Origin: an uncultured Eubacterium sp.
Lineage (GTDB): Bacteria > Bacillota > Clostridia > Lachnospirales > Lachnospiraceae
Length of the DNA: 64,000 bases
Assembly: GCA_910584645.1 (NCBI GenBank)
Contig: CAJUAU010000002.1
Span: 117,964-181,963 of the forward strand
Direction: 5' to 3'
Made by a program: the position numbers and the translations under genes. Shown piece by piece: positions 1 to 7,890 of this stretch. The number at the start of each line of letters is the position of its first letter. Position 1 is the stretch's first letter. Below the pieces are notes generated by a model that was not told the origin of the DNA, made no database searches, and was given only the letters and a program-made list of their open reading frames with translations.

Positions 1-508
1 GACCATGGTTCTTCACAACGATTCCCGGTACTTCCATGGCATCTCTCTCTCCAAGAGTCTCAACAATAACAAGACCTGTATTTTTTTCGTATTCGTCACT
101 GATCTCGGCAGCAGTCAGATCCCTGGTACATGGAATTTCACCATAAAAATAATCTGCATGTGTCGTGCCCAGTGCCGGGATCGGCATTCCTGCCTGCGCA
201 AAGGTGACCGCCCATGTAGAATGTGTATGTACAACCCCTGCCAGATTGTCAAATGCCTTATAAAGCTCGATATGAGTCGCCGTATCAGAGGATGGACGAT
301 ATTTTCCCTCAACCACATTCTGGTCAAAATCTACCACTACCATATCCTCCGGTGACAGCTCGTCATATTCCACACCGCTGGGCTTAATTACGACAAGATT
401 ACTTTCACGGTCGATTCCACTCACATTCCCCCAGGTATAAATAACAAGCCCTTTCTCCTGGAGCTCCATATTTGCGTCATATACTTCTTTTTTTAATTGT
501 TCCAGCAT
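1..508 (-). CDS. araD: L-ribulose-5-phosphate 4-epimerase (3' part missing at window edge)
   Basis: Class II aldolase/epimerase family enzyme that converts L-ribulose 5-phosphate to D-xylulose 5-phosphate in arabinose use. The minus-strand reading frame starts MLEQLKKEVYDANM and contains the family landmarks TWGNVSG, IKPSGV, SSDTATH, a VVHTHS zinc-histidine motif and GTTHADYFYGEIPCTR. About 169 codons are present; the C-terminus lies beyond position 1. The ATG at 508 follows a GGAGGG ribosome site. A sigma-A-like promoter lies just upstream (568-596), so it is probably expressed separately from cysK. The related ulaF/sgbE epimerases share these motifs, so the exact pentose pathway is inferred. 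Confidence 0.9.
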   Translation of the reverse strand, partial: MLEQLKKEVYDANMELQEKGLVIYTWGNVSGIDRESNLVVIKPSGVEYDELSPEDMVVVDFDQNVVEGKYRPSSDTATHIELYKAFDNLAGVVHTHSTWAVTFAQAGMPIPALGTTHADYFYGEIPCTRDLTAAEISDEYEKNTGLVIVETLGERDAMEVPGIVVKNHG

Positions 509-567
509 ACCAGTTTCCCTCCATTTGTTTTGAAATCAAATTATCGCTGTTCAGTCATATTGTTTTT

Positions 568-596
568 ATTATAATAGATAACCCAGCGTCCGTCAA
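568..596 (-). promoter_or_regulatory. Sigma-A promoter of araD
   Basis: On the minus strand, a TTGACG -35 box (591-596) is followed by a 17-bp spacer and a perfect TATAAT -10 box (568-573), about 60 bp before the araD start. Confidence 0.75.
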
Positions 597-622
597 TACA
601 GCTGGAATAAATTGTGAGAGTC

Positions 623-649
623 CCGCGGCTCCCTTTTAGGGAACTGCGG
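623..649 (-). terminator. Possible hairpin terminator after cysK
   Basis: Two 12-nt arms (623-634 and 638-649) pair with one mismatch and one wobble around a 3-4 nt loop, just after the cysK stop and before the araD promoter. There is no clear run of U after the stem, so termination activity is uncertain. Confidence 0.4.
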
Positions 650-665
650 TTCTAAGCCGGATCTT

Positions 666-1598
666 TTATTGTGTAAACAATGGAGTGGAATAATAACGGT
701 CTCCGCTGTCAGGTAGAAATACAACGATATTCTTCCCCTTATTTTCCGGCTTCTCCGCCTCCCGCAATGCGGCCCAGAGCGCTGCCCCAGAAGAAATCCC
801 CACAAGAACCCCTTCTTCCCTGGCGATTTCTTTTGCCGTGGCAAAGGCGTCCTCATCTTTTACTACAGTAATGGCATCATAAATGCCTGTGTTCAGGACC
901 TCCGGTACAAATCCTGCTCCGATCCCCTGGATCTTATGGGCTCCTGCTGTTCCCTGGGAGAGCACCGGCGAAGCAGACGGCTCCACTGCCACGACCTTGA
1001 CCGAAGGCTTTTTCCCTTTGAGATATTCGCCCACACCAGTTATCGTGCCTCCCGTTCCCACACCTGCCACAAAAAGATCCACCCCGCCGTCTGTATCTTC
1101 CCAGATCTCCGGTCCAGTATACCTTCTATGGGCTTCGGGATTTGCCGGATTAACAAACTGACCAACGATAATGCTGCCTGGTATCTCCCGATTTAGTTCC
1201 TCTGCTTTGACAATGGCCCCTGTCATCCCCTTGCTGCCGTCGGTAAGCACCAGTTCGGCACCATAAGCTTTTATCATATTTCTCCGCTCCACACTCATGG
1301 TCTCCGGCAGTACAATAACCGCCTTATATCCTTTGGCAGCGGCAATGGCCGCCAGTCCGATCCCCGTATTTCCAGATGTCGGCTCCAGGATCGTCCCCCC
1401 CAGCTTAAGCCTGCCGCTTCTCTCCGCCTCCTCGACCATCTCCAGGGCAATGCGGTCTTTCACGCTTCCAGCGGGATTCAAATACTCCAGCTTCGCCAGT
1501 ATCCTGGCCTCAAGTCCATATTTTTTCTCAATATTCGTAAATTCTACCAGTGGTGTGTTCCCGATCAGCTCAGCAGCACTCTTGTAAATCTTTCCCAT
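666..1598 (-). CDS. cysK: Cysteine synthase A (O-acetylserine sulfhydrylase)
   Basis: PLP enzyme that makes L-cysteine from O-acetylserine and sulfide. The 310-residue length is normal for CysK. Visible motifs are NPAGSVKDR with the PLP lysine at K47, the TSGNTGIGLA substrate loop, GTGGTITGVG for the PLP phosphate, and SSGAA near the C-terminus. The ATG at 1598 follows GGAAAGGAAGG. It lies 43 bp downstream of an ABC exporter gene on the same strand, without an obvious own promoter or T-box, so it may be co-transcribed. The C-terminus lacks the long extension of cystathionine beta-synthase. Confidence 0.95.
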   Translation of the reverse strand: MGKIYKSAAELIGNTPLVEFTNIEKKYGLEARILAKLEYLNPAGSVKDRIALEMVEEAERSGRLKLGGTILEPTSGNTGIGLAAIAAAKGYKAVIVLPETMSVERRNMIKAYGAELVLTDGSKGMTGAIVKAEELNREIPGSIIVGQFVNPANPEAHRRYTGPEIWEDTDGGVDLFVAGVGTGGTITGVGEYLKGKKPSVKVVAVEPSASPVLSQGTAGAHKIQGIGAGFVPEVLNTGIYDAITVVKDEDAFATAKEIAREEGVLVGISSGAALWAALREAEKPENKGKNIVVFLPDSGDRYYSTPLFTQ

Positions 1599-1641
1599 CT
1601 CAAAACCTTCCTTTCCTATTACATTGCTGTTTCACAACGCC

Positions 1642-3372
1642 CTACTGGCTGTTGTACAGCGCCGCATAAAATCCGTCTTTCCTCAAAAGCTCGTCATGAT
1701 TTCCCTGTTCTATAATATGCCCGTCTTTCATAACGAGTATAACATCTGCTTCCCGGATAGTAGAGAGACGATGTGCCACGATAAAGCTGGTCCTTCCCTC
1801 CATCATCTTTGAAAATGCATTCTGGATCCGGATCTCTGTACGGGTATCAATGGATGAAGTGGCCTCATCCAATATGAGCATAGGCGGCAGACAAAGCATC
1901 ACCCTGGCGATACACAGCAGCTGCTTCTGTCCCTGGGACAGACTGCCGCCATCCTCGCCGATCACCGTGTCATATCCTTTCGGCAGTCTCTTGATAAAGC
2001 TGTGGGCGTGGCTGGCTTTTGCCGCTTGAATTATCTCTTCTTCCGTGGCATCCGGTTTTCCCATCACGATATTTTCCCGGATGGTTCCCTGTTTTAACCA
2101 GGTTTCCTGCAACACCATGCCATAATTTGCCCGAAGGCTCTCTCTCGTGATCCTGCGGCTGTCATGGCCGCTGACAAGGATCTCCCCGGCATTCACATCA
2201 TAAAACCGCATGAGGAGGTTGATGAGCGTTGTCTTTCCACATCCTGTAGGTCCCACGACCGCCACCCGCTGGCCAGGCTTCACATCCAGATTAAAATCTT
2301 CGATCAGATGCTGCTCCGGCACATAAGAAAAGCTCACATCCTGGATCTTTACACTTCCATCCACGTCATGGAGTACCACTGCATCATCGGCATCCGGTGT
2401 CTGGGGTGTCTCATCAATAAGTTCAAAAATCCTCCCGGCACAGGCAATGGCATTTTGCAGCTCTGTCACCACTCCGGAAATCTCATTAAAGGGTTTGGTA
2501 TACTGGTTCGCGTAGCGAAGAAAGCAAGACAGCTGTCCCACCGACAGGCTTCCCTGGATGGCAAAAAATGCACCGCTGATCCCCACCCCCGCATACACAA
2601 GGCTGTTTACAAATCTGGTGGCCGGATTGGTGATGGAGGAAAAGAAGATCCCACGCAGAGAACATTTGCGCAGCCTCTCATTGATCTCGTCAAATTTCTC
2701 CTGGGCATCATCCTCATAGGCAAAGGCCTGAACCACCTTTTGGTTTCCAAGGATCTCCTCCACCAGCGCCGTCTGCTCTCCCCTGGTCTCCGATTGCAGC
2801 TTGAACATCTCATAGGTCCTTTTCGCAATAAAACTCGCCACCAGCAGAGAAACCGGCGTGATCACTACAACCACCAGTGTAATGCTGACATTCACACTGA
2901 GCATAAACAACAGGGTTCCAAGGATCGTCACCACGCCGGTAAACAGCTGGGTAAATCCCATAAGAAGACCGTCCGCGAACTGATCCACATCGGCGATCAC
3001 ACGGCTGACCACCTCCCCGTGGGAATGCCCGTCAATATACTTTAAAGGCAGCTCCTGTATCCTCCGGAATGCCTCGTCGCGGATATCCCGCACAATATTA
3101 AAGGTAATCTTATTATTGCATACATTCATGATCCACTGCGCTGCCATGGTCACTGCCACTGCGCCGCCGATCTTCCATAATACATGACGGATGGCCGCAA
3201 AATCCACCGCGCCGGGAGCAATGATACAGTCAATGGCCTGCCCGGTGAGGATCGGTACATATAACGTCAGCGCCACCGTCACCGCCGCCAGCACCAGCGA
3301 GCAGATAAGGAAAAATGTATATCGTCTGATATAGCTCAAAACTCTTCGGATCGTCTCTTTCTGGCTCATCAT
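1642..3372 (-). CDS. ABC exporter half-transporter, subunit with the canonical catalytic residues
   Basis: Half-transporter with an N-terminal six-helix membrane domain (about residues 15-310) and a C-terminal ATPase. The ATPase shows Walker A GPTGCGKTT, Walker B MLILDEATSSID with the catalytic Glu, and the H-loop AHRLS. The signature is LSQGQ rather than LSGGQ. The upstream partner has a degenerate Walker B and H-loop, so the pair should form a heterodimer with one strong and one weak ATP site, like BmrCD and LmrCD. The genes overlap by 4 bp (ATGA), indicating translational coupling. The substrate cannot be read from sequence; multidrug or peptide export is the usual role of the family. Confidence 0.92.
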   Translation of the reverse strand: MMSQKETIRRVLSYIRRYTFFLICSLVLAAVTVALTLYVPILTGQAIDCIIAPGAVDFAAIRHVLWKIGGAVAVTMAAQWIMNVCNNKITFNIVRDIRDEAFRRIQELPLKYIDGHSHGEVVSRVIADVDQFADGLLMGFTQLFTGVVTILGTLLFMLSVNVSITLVVVVITPVSLLVASFIAKRTYEMFKLQSETRGEQTALVEEILGNQKVVQAFAYEDDAQEKFDEINERLRKCSLRGIFFSSITNPATRFVNSLVYAGVGISGAFFAIQGSLSVGQLSCFLRYANQYTKPFNEISGVVTELQNAIACAGRIFELIDETPQTPDADDAVVLHDVDGSVKIQDVSFSYVPEQHLIEDFNLDVKPGQRVAVVGPTGCGKTTLINLLMRFYDVNAGEILVSGHDSRRITRESLRANYGMVLQETWLKQGTIRENIVMGKPDATEEEIIQAAKASHAHSFIKRLPKGYDTVIGEDGGSLSQGQKQLLCIARVMLCLPPMLILDEATSSIDTRTEIRIQNAFSKMMEGRTSFIVAHRLSTIREADVILVMKDGHIIEQGNHDELLRKDGFYAALYNSQ

Positions 3373-5108
3373 TTTTCCTCCTTTCCAAACTGGGATTCAT
3401 AGATCTCCCGGTACACTTCACAGCTCTGCAGCAGCTCTTCGTGGGTTCCCTTTCCCGCCAGCTCCCCGTCATCCAGCACAAGGATCTGGTCTGCCTGCAG
3501 GATCGATGACGCACGCTGGGACACGATAAATACCGTAGTTCCTGCCAGGTTCTCCTGGATCCCTTTACGCAGCGCGGCATCCGTCATATAATCCAGCGCC
3601 GAGGAACTATCATCCAGGATCAGTATATCCGGCTTCTTTACCAACGCCCTGGCAATGGTGAGACGCTGCCTCTGTCCACCGGAAAAATTCCTTCCCCCCT
3701 GTTCCACCAGTGCATCCAGGCCGCCTTCTTTGTCCCTGACAAATTCCGCCGCCTGGGCTGTCTCCAATGCCTCCCAGATCTCTTCATCTGTGGCGTCTTC
3801 TCGCCCCCACTGCATATTGGAACGGATATTCCCATAGAAAAGTACTGCCTTCTGTGGTACCACCCCGATCTTTTCCCGCAGCTGAATGAGCGGATACTTT
3901 TTGATATCGGTTCCACCGATCCGTATCTCACCAGAGGTTCTCTCATAAAATCTCGGAATGAGATTGACCAGGGAAGTTTTACCTGAGCCTGTACCCCCGA
4001 TCACTCCGATCACGTCGCCCCGTCCCGCGGCAAAAGAGATATCTGTCAGGGACTCTTCCGAAGCATTCTGATAAGACAGTCCCACATGCTCAAATTCCAC
4101 CATCTCTTTCTGTTGGGAGAAGGAAATTCCCTCTTCCGGATCCGTTCCCACAGTATCCTTGAGACTTGTCTCTACCTCAAACACATCCTGGATCCGGTTT
4201 CCACAGGCGATGGCTTTCGTGACCGTAATGATGAGATTTGCCAGCTTCACTAACTCCACCAGGATCTGTGACATATAATCCACCAGAGCCACCACAGCAC
4301 CCTGGGTCAGAATCCCCGTCTCCACCCGCAGTGCCCCTGTCCAGATCAGAAGGATGATCGCCCCATTCACGATCACAAATGTCAGCGGGTTCATCAGCGC
4401 CGAAACCCGCCCCACAAAAAACTGTACTTTATTCAGATCAAGATTTGCCCCCTCAAATTTTTCCGTCTCCTCCTTTTCTTTCCGAAAAGCACGGATCACT
4501 CTGGCGCCGGTCAGATTTTCCCTGGTGATGCCAAGGATCCGGTCCAGCCCGGCCTGCACCTTTTTATAAAGCGGAATGCTGGCAAGCATCACTCCAAATA
4601 CCACGATGGACAAAAGGGGGATTGCCACGACAAAGATCATAGCCGCCTTCACATCAATGGTAAATGCCATGATCATGGCTCCAAACACGATAAATGGCGA
4701 TCTTAAAAACAGTCTCAGCACCAGATTAACCCCTGACTGCACCTGATTTACATCACTGGTCATCCTTGTGATCAAACTAGTGGATCCCAGCTGGTCGACC
4801 TCCGTATAGGAAAAAGTTTCGATATGGTGAAACAAAGCAGATTTCAGTTTTGCCGAAAATCCCACAGCAGCCTTGGCGGCAAAGTACTGTGCTGTCAGCG
4901 AAGAGGCAAGCCCAACCACTGCCAGCAGAAGCAGTACGCCCCCCATCATCATCACATACCTGCCATCCCGGTTTTTGATCCCCACATCAATGATGGATGC
5001 CATAACAAGAGGCACCATCAGTTCAAAAGATGCCTCTAATAACTTAAAAAGCGGCCCCAGCACAGACTCCTTTTTGTAGTCTTTGAGATATACAAGTAAT
5101 TTCCACAT
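3369..5108 (-). CDS. ABC exporter half-transporter, degenerate-site subunit
   Basis: Partner of the following half-transporter: six-helix membrane domain, then an ATPase with Walker A GGTGSGKTS and a canonical FSGGQ signature. Two catalytic positions are changed: Walker B ends ILILDDSSSALD (Asp instead of the catalytic Glu) and the switch histidine is Gln (VSQRASS). This is the expected asymmetry of heterodimeric type IV exporters. The start was placed at the ATG at 5108 (MWKLLVYLK) because a GGAGGAG site lies 9 bp before it; a longer in-frame start at 5159 has no such site. It is first in the operon with its partner and possibly cysK. Confidence 0.92.
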   Translation of the reverse strand: MWKLLVYLKDYKKESVLGPLFKLLEASFELMVPLVMASIIDVGIKNRDGRYVMMMGGVLLLLAVVGLASSLTAQYFAAKAAVGFSAKLKSALFHHIETFSYTEVDQLGSTSLITRMTSDVNQVQSGVNLVLRLFLRSPFIVFGAMIMAFTIDVKAAMIFVVAIPLLSIVVFGVMLASIPLYKKVQAGLDRILGITRENLTGARVIRAFRKEKEETEKFEGANLDLNKVQFFVGRVSALMNPLTFVIVNGAIILLIWTGALRVETGILTQGAVVALVDYMSQILVELVKLANLIITVTKAIACGNRIQDVFEVETSLKDTVGTDPEEGISFSQQKEMVEFEHVGLSYQNASEESLTDISFAAGRGDVIGVIGGTGSGKTSLVNLIPRFYERTSGEIRIGGTDIKKYPLIQLREKIGVVPQKAVLFYGNIRSNMQWGREDATDEEIWEALETAQAAEFVRDKEGGLDALVEQGGRNFSGGQRQRLTIARALVKKPDILILDDSSSALDYMTDAALRKGIQENLAGTTVFIVSQRASSILQADQILVLDDGELAGKGTHEELLQSCEVYREIYESQFGKEEK

Positions 5109-5258
5109 CTTATGTTTCTCCTCCCTCAGAGATGATTTCACTGTTCCATATTGTAACACATTTGGAGAATAATTACTACAATCTTACGAAATAAAAGAAT
5201 CCATAGAAAAGATATCGCATAGAATGAAAATAACAATCAAAAATAAGGGTGACTTATT

Positions 5259-6548
5259 TTGGAAAATAAATCAATCAGACCAGAACTTTTCGCTACGGTC
5301 ACTCAGGGAGAAGATACAGGAAAACTAACCGTAAATGTAACTTCCGAGCGGGACAATCGCCCCATCGAAGGGGCCTCTGTCCGCATTACTTACGACGGAC
5401 AGCCGGATAATATCATTGAAGAAACCACCACGAATCCCGAAGGGCAGATCCCTGACGTGGAATTGAATGCACCACCGATTGATTACAGCATGGCGCCTGG
5501 CGCTAATAAACCATATGCAGAATACACCATCTATGTCTCTGCCCCCGGTTATGAGACACTGGAAGTGAGCGGAGCTGAAATCTTTTCCGGGGAGCTGGCG
5601 ATCCAGAACGCTGCCCTGCTTCCCATCAGCCCCACAGATCCGACGGGAGCTGAGTTATATGTCATCCCTGACCACACCTTGTGGGGGGACTATCCACCAA
5701 AGATCGCAGAGGACGAGATCAAACCCATCGACGAATCTGGAGAAATCGTTCTAAGCCGCGTAGTGATCCCCGAATACGTGGTAGTCCACGACGGCCCCCC
5801 CTCTGACCAGTCCGCCACCAACTATTATGTTAAATACAAAGATTACATCAAAAATGTAGCCAGCAGTGAAATTTACTCCACCTGGCCTGAAGCTACGATT
5901 CAGGCAAATGTCCTGGCGATCCAGTCCTTTACGCTGAACCGGGTGTTTACAGAGTGGTACCGCAACAAAGGCTATGACTTTACCATTACCAGTTCCACTG
6001 CCTTTGACCACAAGTGGATCCCTAACCGGAATGTCTTTGAGAGTATTTCCAGCATAGTAGATGAACTTTTCACCAATTTTCTCTCCCGTCCCAATGTGAT
6101 CCAGCCGATCCTTACACAGTACTGTGACGGAAAAAATGTCAGCTGCCCAAACTGGATGACCCAGTGGGGCAGTAAAGCGCTGGGAGATCAAGGCTACACA
6201 GCGATTGAAATACTCAGAAACTATTATGGAAGCTCTATGTTTATTAATTCTACTGACGTTGTATCCGGAGTCCCTGCCTCCTGGCCCCAGTATAATCTGG
6301 AGCTTGGAAGCTCCGGCGAAAAGGTACGGCAGATGCAGCAGCAGCTGAATGTCATCTCCGGTGCCTATCCGCTGATTCCCAAAATTGCCGTTGACGGCGT
6401 CTTCGGACCCCAGACGGAAGAAGCAGTCAAAACCTTCCAACGTATTTTTAAACTAACTCCTGACGGCATCGTAGGTCTCAGAACATGGTACAAAATATCA
6501 GAAATTTATGTGGGCGTGAGCCGCATCGCCGAGGGCGTGGCAAGATAG
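5259..6548 (+). CDS. SpoIID/LytB-like protein with peptidoglycan-binding domain
   Basis: A 429-residue protein with three recognisable parts. Residues about 15-120 look like a carboxypeptidase-regulatory or Ig-like beta domain. The middle (about 165-320) matches SpoIID/LytB: the segment VASSEIYSTWPEATIQANV aligns with the SpoIID motif around its catalytic Glu (here E204). The C-terminus (about 345-410) is a PG_binding_1 domain (LELGSSGEKVRQMQ, DGVFGPQTEEAV). SpoIID is a lytic transglycosylase acting on glycan lacking stem peptides. There is no signal peptide at this start. The start is a TTG at 5259 preceded by AAGGGTGA; the ATG at 5224 is out of frame. It stands alone on the plus strand with a terminator after it. 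Confidence 0.8.
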   Translation: MENKSIRPELFATVTQGEDTGKLTVNVTSERDNRPIEGASVRITYDGQPDNIIEETTTNPEGQIPDVELNAPPIDYSMAPGANKPYAEYTIYVSAPGYETLEVSGAEIFSGELAIQNAALLPISPTDPTGAELYVIPDHTLWGDYPPKIAEDEIKPIDESGEIVLSRVVIPEYVVVHDGPPSDQSATNYYVKYKDYIKNVASSEIYSTWPEATIQANVLAIQSFTLNRVFTEWYRNKGYDFTITSSTAFDHKWIPNRNVFESISSIVDELFTNFLSRPNVIQPILTQYCDGKNVSCPNWMTQWGSKALGDQGYTAIEILRNYYGSSMFINSTDVVSGVPASWPQYNLELGSSGEKVRQMQQQLNVISGAYPLIPKIAVDGVFGPQTEEAVKTFQRIFKLTPDGIVGLRTWYKISEIYVGVSRIAEGVAR

Positions 6549-6620
6549 ACACAGGTGTGATATGCCTCTTACAGCAATTAGCCTGGAACGATACAGAGTT
6601 TCAATTCGCACCATTGAGTT

Positions 6621-6685
6621 AAAAAAGGAGCTGTCACAAGAATGATGAAATAAATCATAGATGTGATGGCTCCTTTTCTATTTTT
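6621..6685. terminator. Bidirectional terminator between convergent genes
   Basis: Arms 6627-6637 and 6663-6673 pair over 11 bp with two wobbles; the loop holds a second small ATGAT/ATCAT hairpin. A T-rich run follows on the plus strand (6674 on) and an A-run (6621-6626) gives a U-tract on the minus strand. It serves both the SpoIID-like gene and the lipoprotein gene. Confidence 0.8.
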
Positions 6686-6686
6686 A

Positions 6687-7868
6687 TCATTTTTCCTCAG
6701 CAGGCTCTCCTTCTTTGCTGTAATACACGATCCGGTATTGTCTGGTCTTCTCACCATACTCCTCCGTAGTCTCGACCATACAGATATAAAAGTCATCCTC
6801 CGCCCCTACAAAAAAGTCCAATATATCTGCGTTTCCATTTTCCACTTCGCTCATATCTGTCTTTTCCGTCAGCCATTCTACATCATCTGAATTTTGATAG
6901 TTTGCCGCTTTGTACACACCACTCCGATTGCACATAAACAGTTCCCAGTTATCCGGATTCATGTAAAAAAACCAGTCCTTATTCATGACATCCTCGCTGA
7001 GCCCGGAACCAAAGGTATTCATTTCTTCCACATCCGGCAGGCTGACAACCTGAAAGAGATTGGTCTTGTTGGAATAGAAAATGATCTCATTCTCACCAAA
7101 TACAAATCTCCGCTTCCCCGTCACCACACTGCCAAGCTCTTCACTGACCTGACCACTTTCACTGTCGATCAGATAGCCGGTTCCGCCACCATTATCTGAA
7201 CTGAGCAGCAATATACTGCCATCCTCAAAAGCGTGATAATCACTAAGCCATTCTATTTTCACATCTTTGCCAAAATCATTTTCGTCCCGGGGCGCCGGAC
7301 CGATCTCCAGAGGGATTTCATAAATGCGGTCATTTTCTTCATCGATCTCCAGCACAGAATATTTTTCAGCCAGCATTTCCTTTTTTCCCTCATCGGACTC
7401 CACATCCTCTTTTACATAGTAAAAAAAGATTCCATACAGGCTTCCATTATCCCCCCGGCGGAATTGGCTCAGATGACAGCTTACCCATCCTGTCTGCTCA
7501 AATTTCTGATCCATAAACTCACTGAGGGAATTCTCACAGAGCTCCTCCGATTCCCAGTTCTTTTTCTGGTCCATACTGTGGCGGGTTATGGAGGCCTGAT
7601 ACACTTCATCCTCTTTGGTAAAGTCGCTGTAATACACTGCCGGCTTACCATTTAGATCCGCTGTAAATCCACTAAATTCATCCCCGATATAATCACTGCC
7701 CTGAGCATTCTCCGCCAATAGGGATTCCGGCAGAGACAACTCTTCTACTTTATAACGTACCTTGTTCTCCTGGATCGTTACCTCCTGCTTTGTCCTGGGA
7801 GTCTCCTCACTGCCACACCCTGACAGTACCAGGATACATACCATAAATATGCTAAGTACTCTTTTCAT
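6687..7868 (-). CDS. Putative lipoprotein of unknown function
   Basis: A 393-residue protein starting with a lipoprotein signal peptide, MKRVLSIFMVCILVLSGCGS; the lipobox LSGC puts the lipidated Cys at residue 17. I do not recognise the mature domain. It is acidic, rich in aromatic and Asp/Glu residues, with repeated short strand-like blocks (for example YLIDSESGQV, GENEIIFYSN) that suggest a beta-propeller-like fold. It is expected to be anchored outside the membrane. The ATG at 7868 follows a GGAGG site. It lies 22 bp after tex on the same strand, so it is probably the last gene of the GGDEF-tex-lipoprotein operon. Confidence 0.8.
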   Translation of the reverse strand: MKRVLSIFMVCILVLSGCGSEETPRTKQEVTIQENKVRYKVEELSLPESLLAENAQGSDYIGDEFSGFTADLNGKPAVYYSDFTKEDEVYQASITRHSMDQKKNWESEELCENSLSEFMDQKFEQTGWVSCHLSQFRRGDNGSLYGIFFYYVKEDVESDEGKKEMLAEKYSVLEIDEENDRIYEIPLEIGPAPRDENDFGKDVKIEWLSDYHAFEDGSILLLSSDNGGGTGYLIDSESGQVSEELGSVVTGKRRFVFGENEIIFYSNKTNLFQVVSLPDVEEMNTFGSGLSEDVMNKDWFFYMNPDNWELFMCNRSGVYKAANYQNSDDVEWLTEKTDMSEVENGNADILDFFVGAEDDFYICMVETTEEYGEKTRQYRIVYYSKEGEPAEEK

Positions 7869-7890
7869 CTGAAATGAACCTCCAAATAAT

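Noticed and set aside
2164..3045. Long plus-strand open frame opposite the ABC exporter
   Set aside because: It mirrors a strongly conserved ABC transporter on the minus strand, has no ribosome site or recognisable domain, and is a codon-bias shadow.
5109..5258. Sporulation sigma-factor promoter for the SpoIID-like gene
   Set aside because: A CATAGAAT box resembles a sigma-E -10 element, but no matching -35 lies at the right distance.
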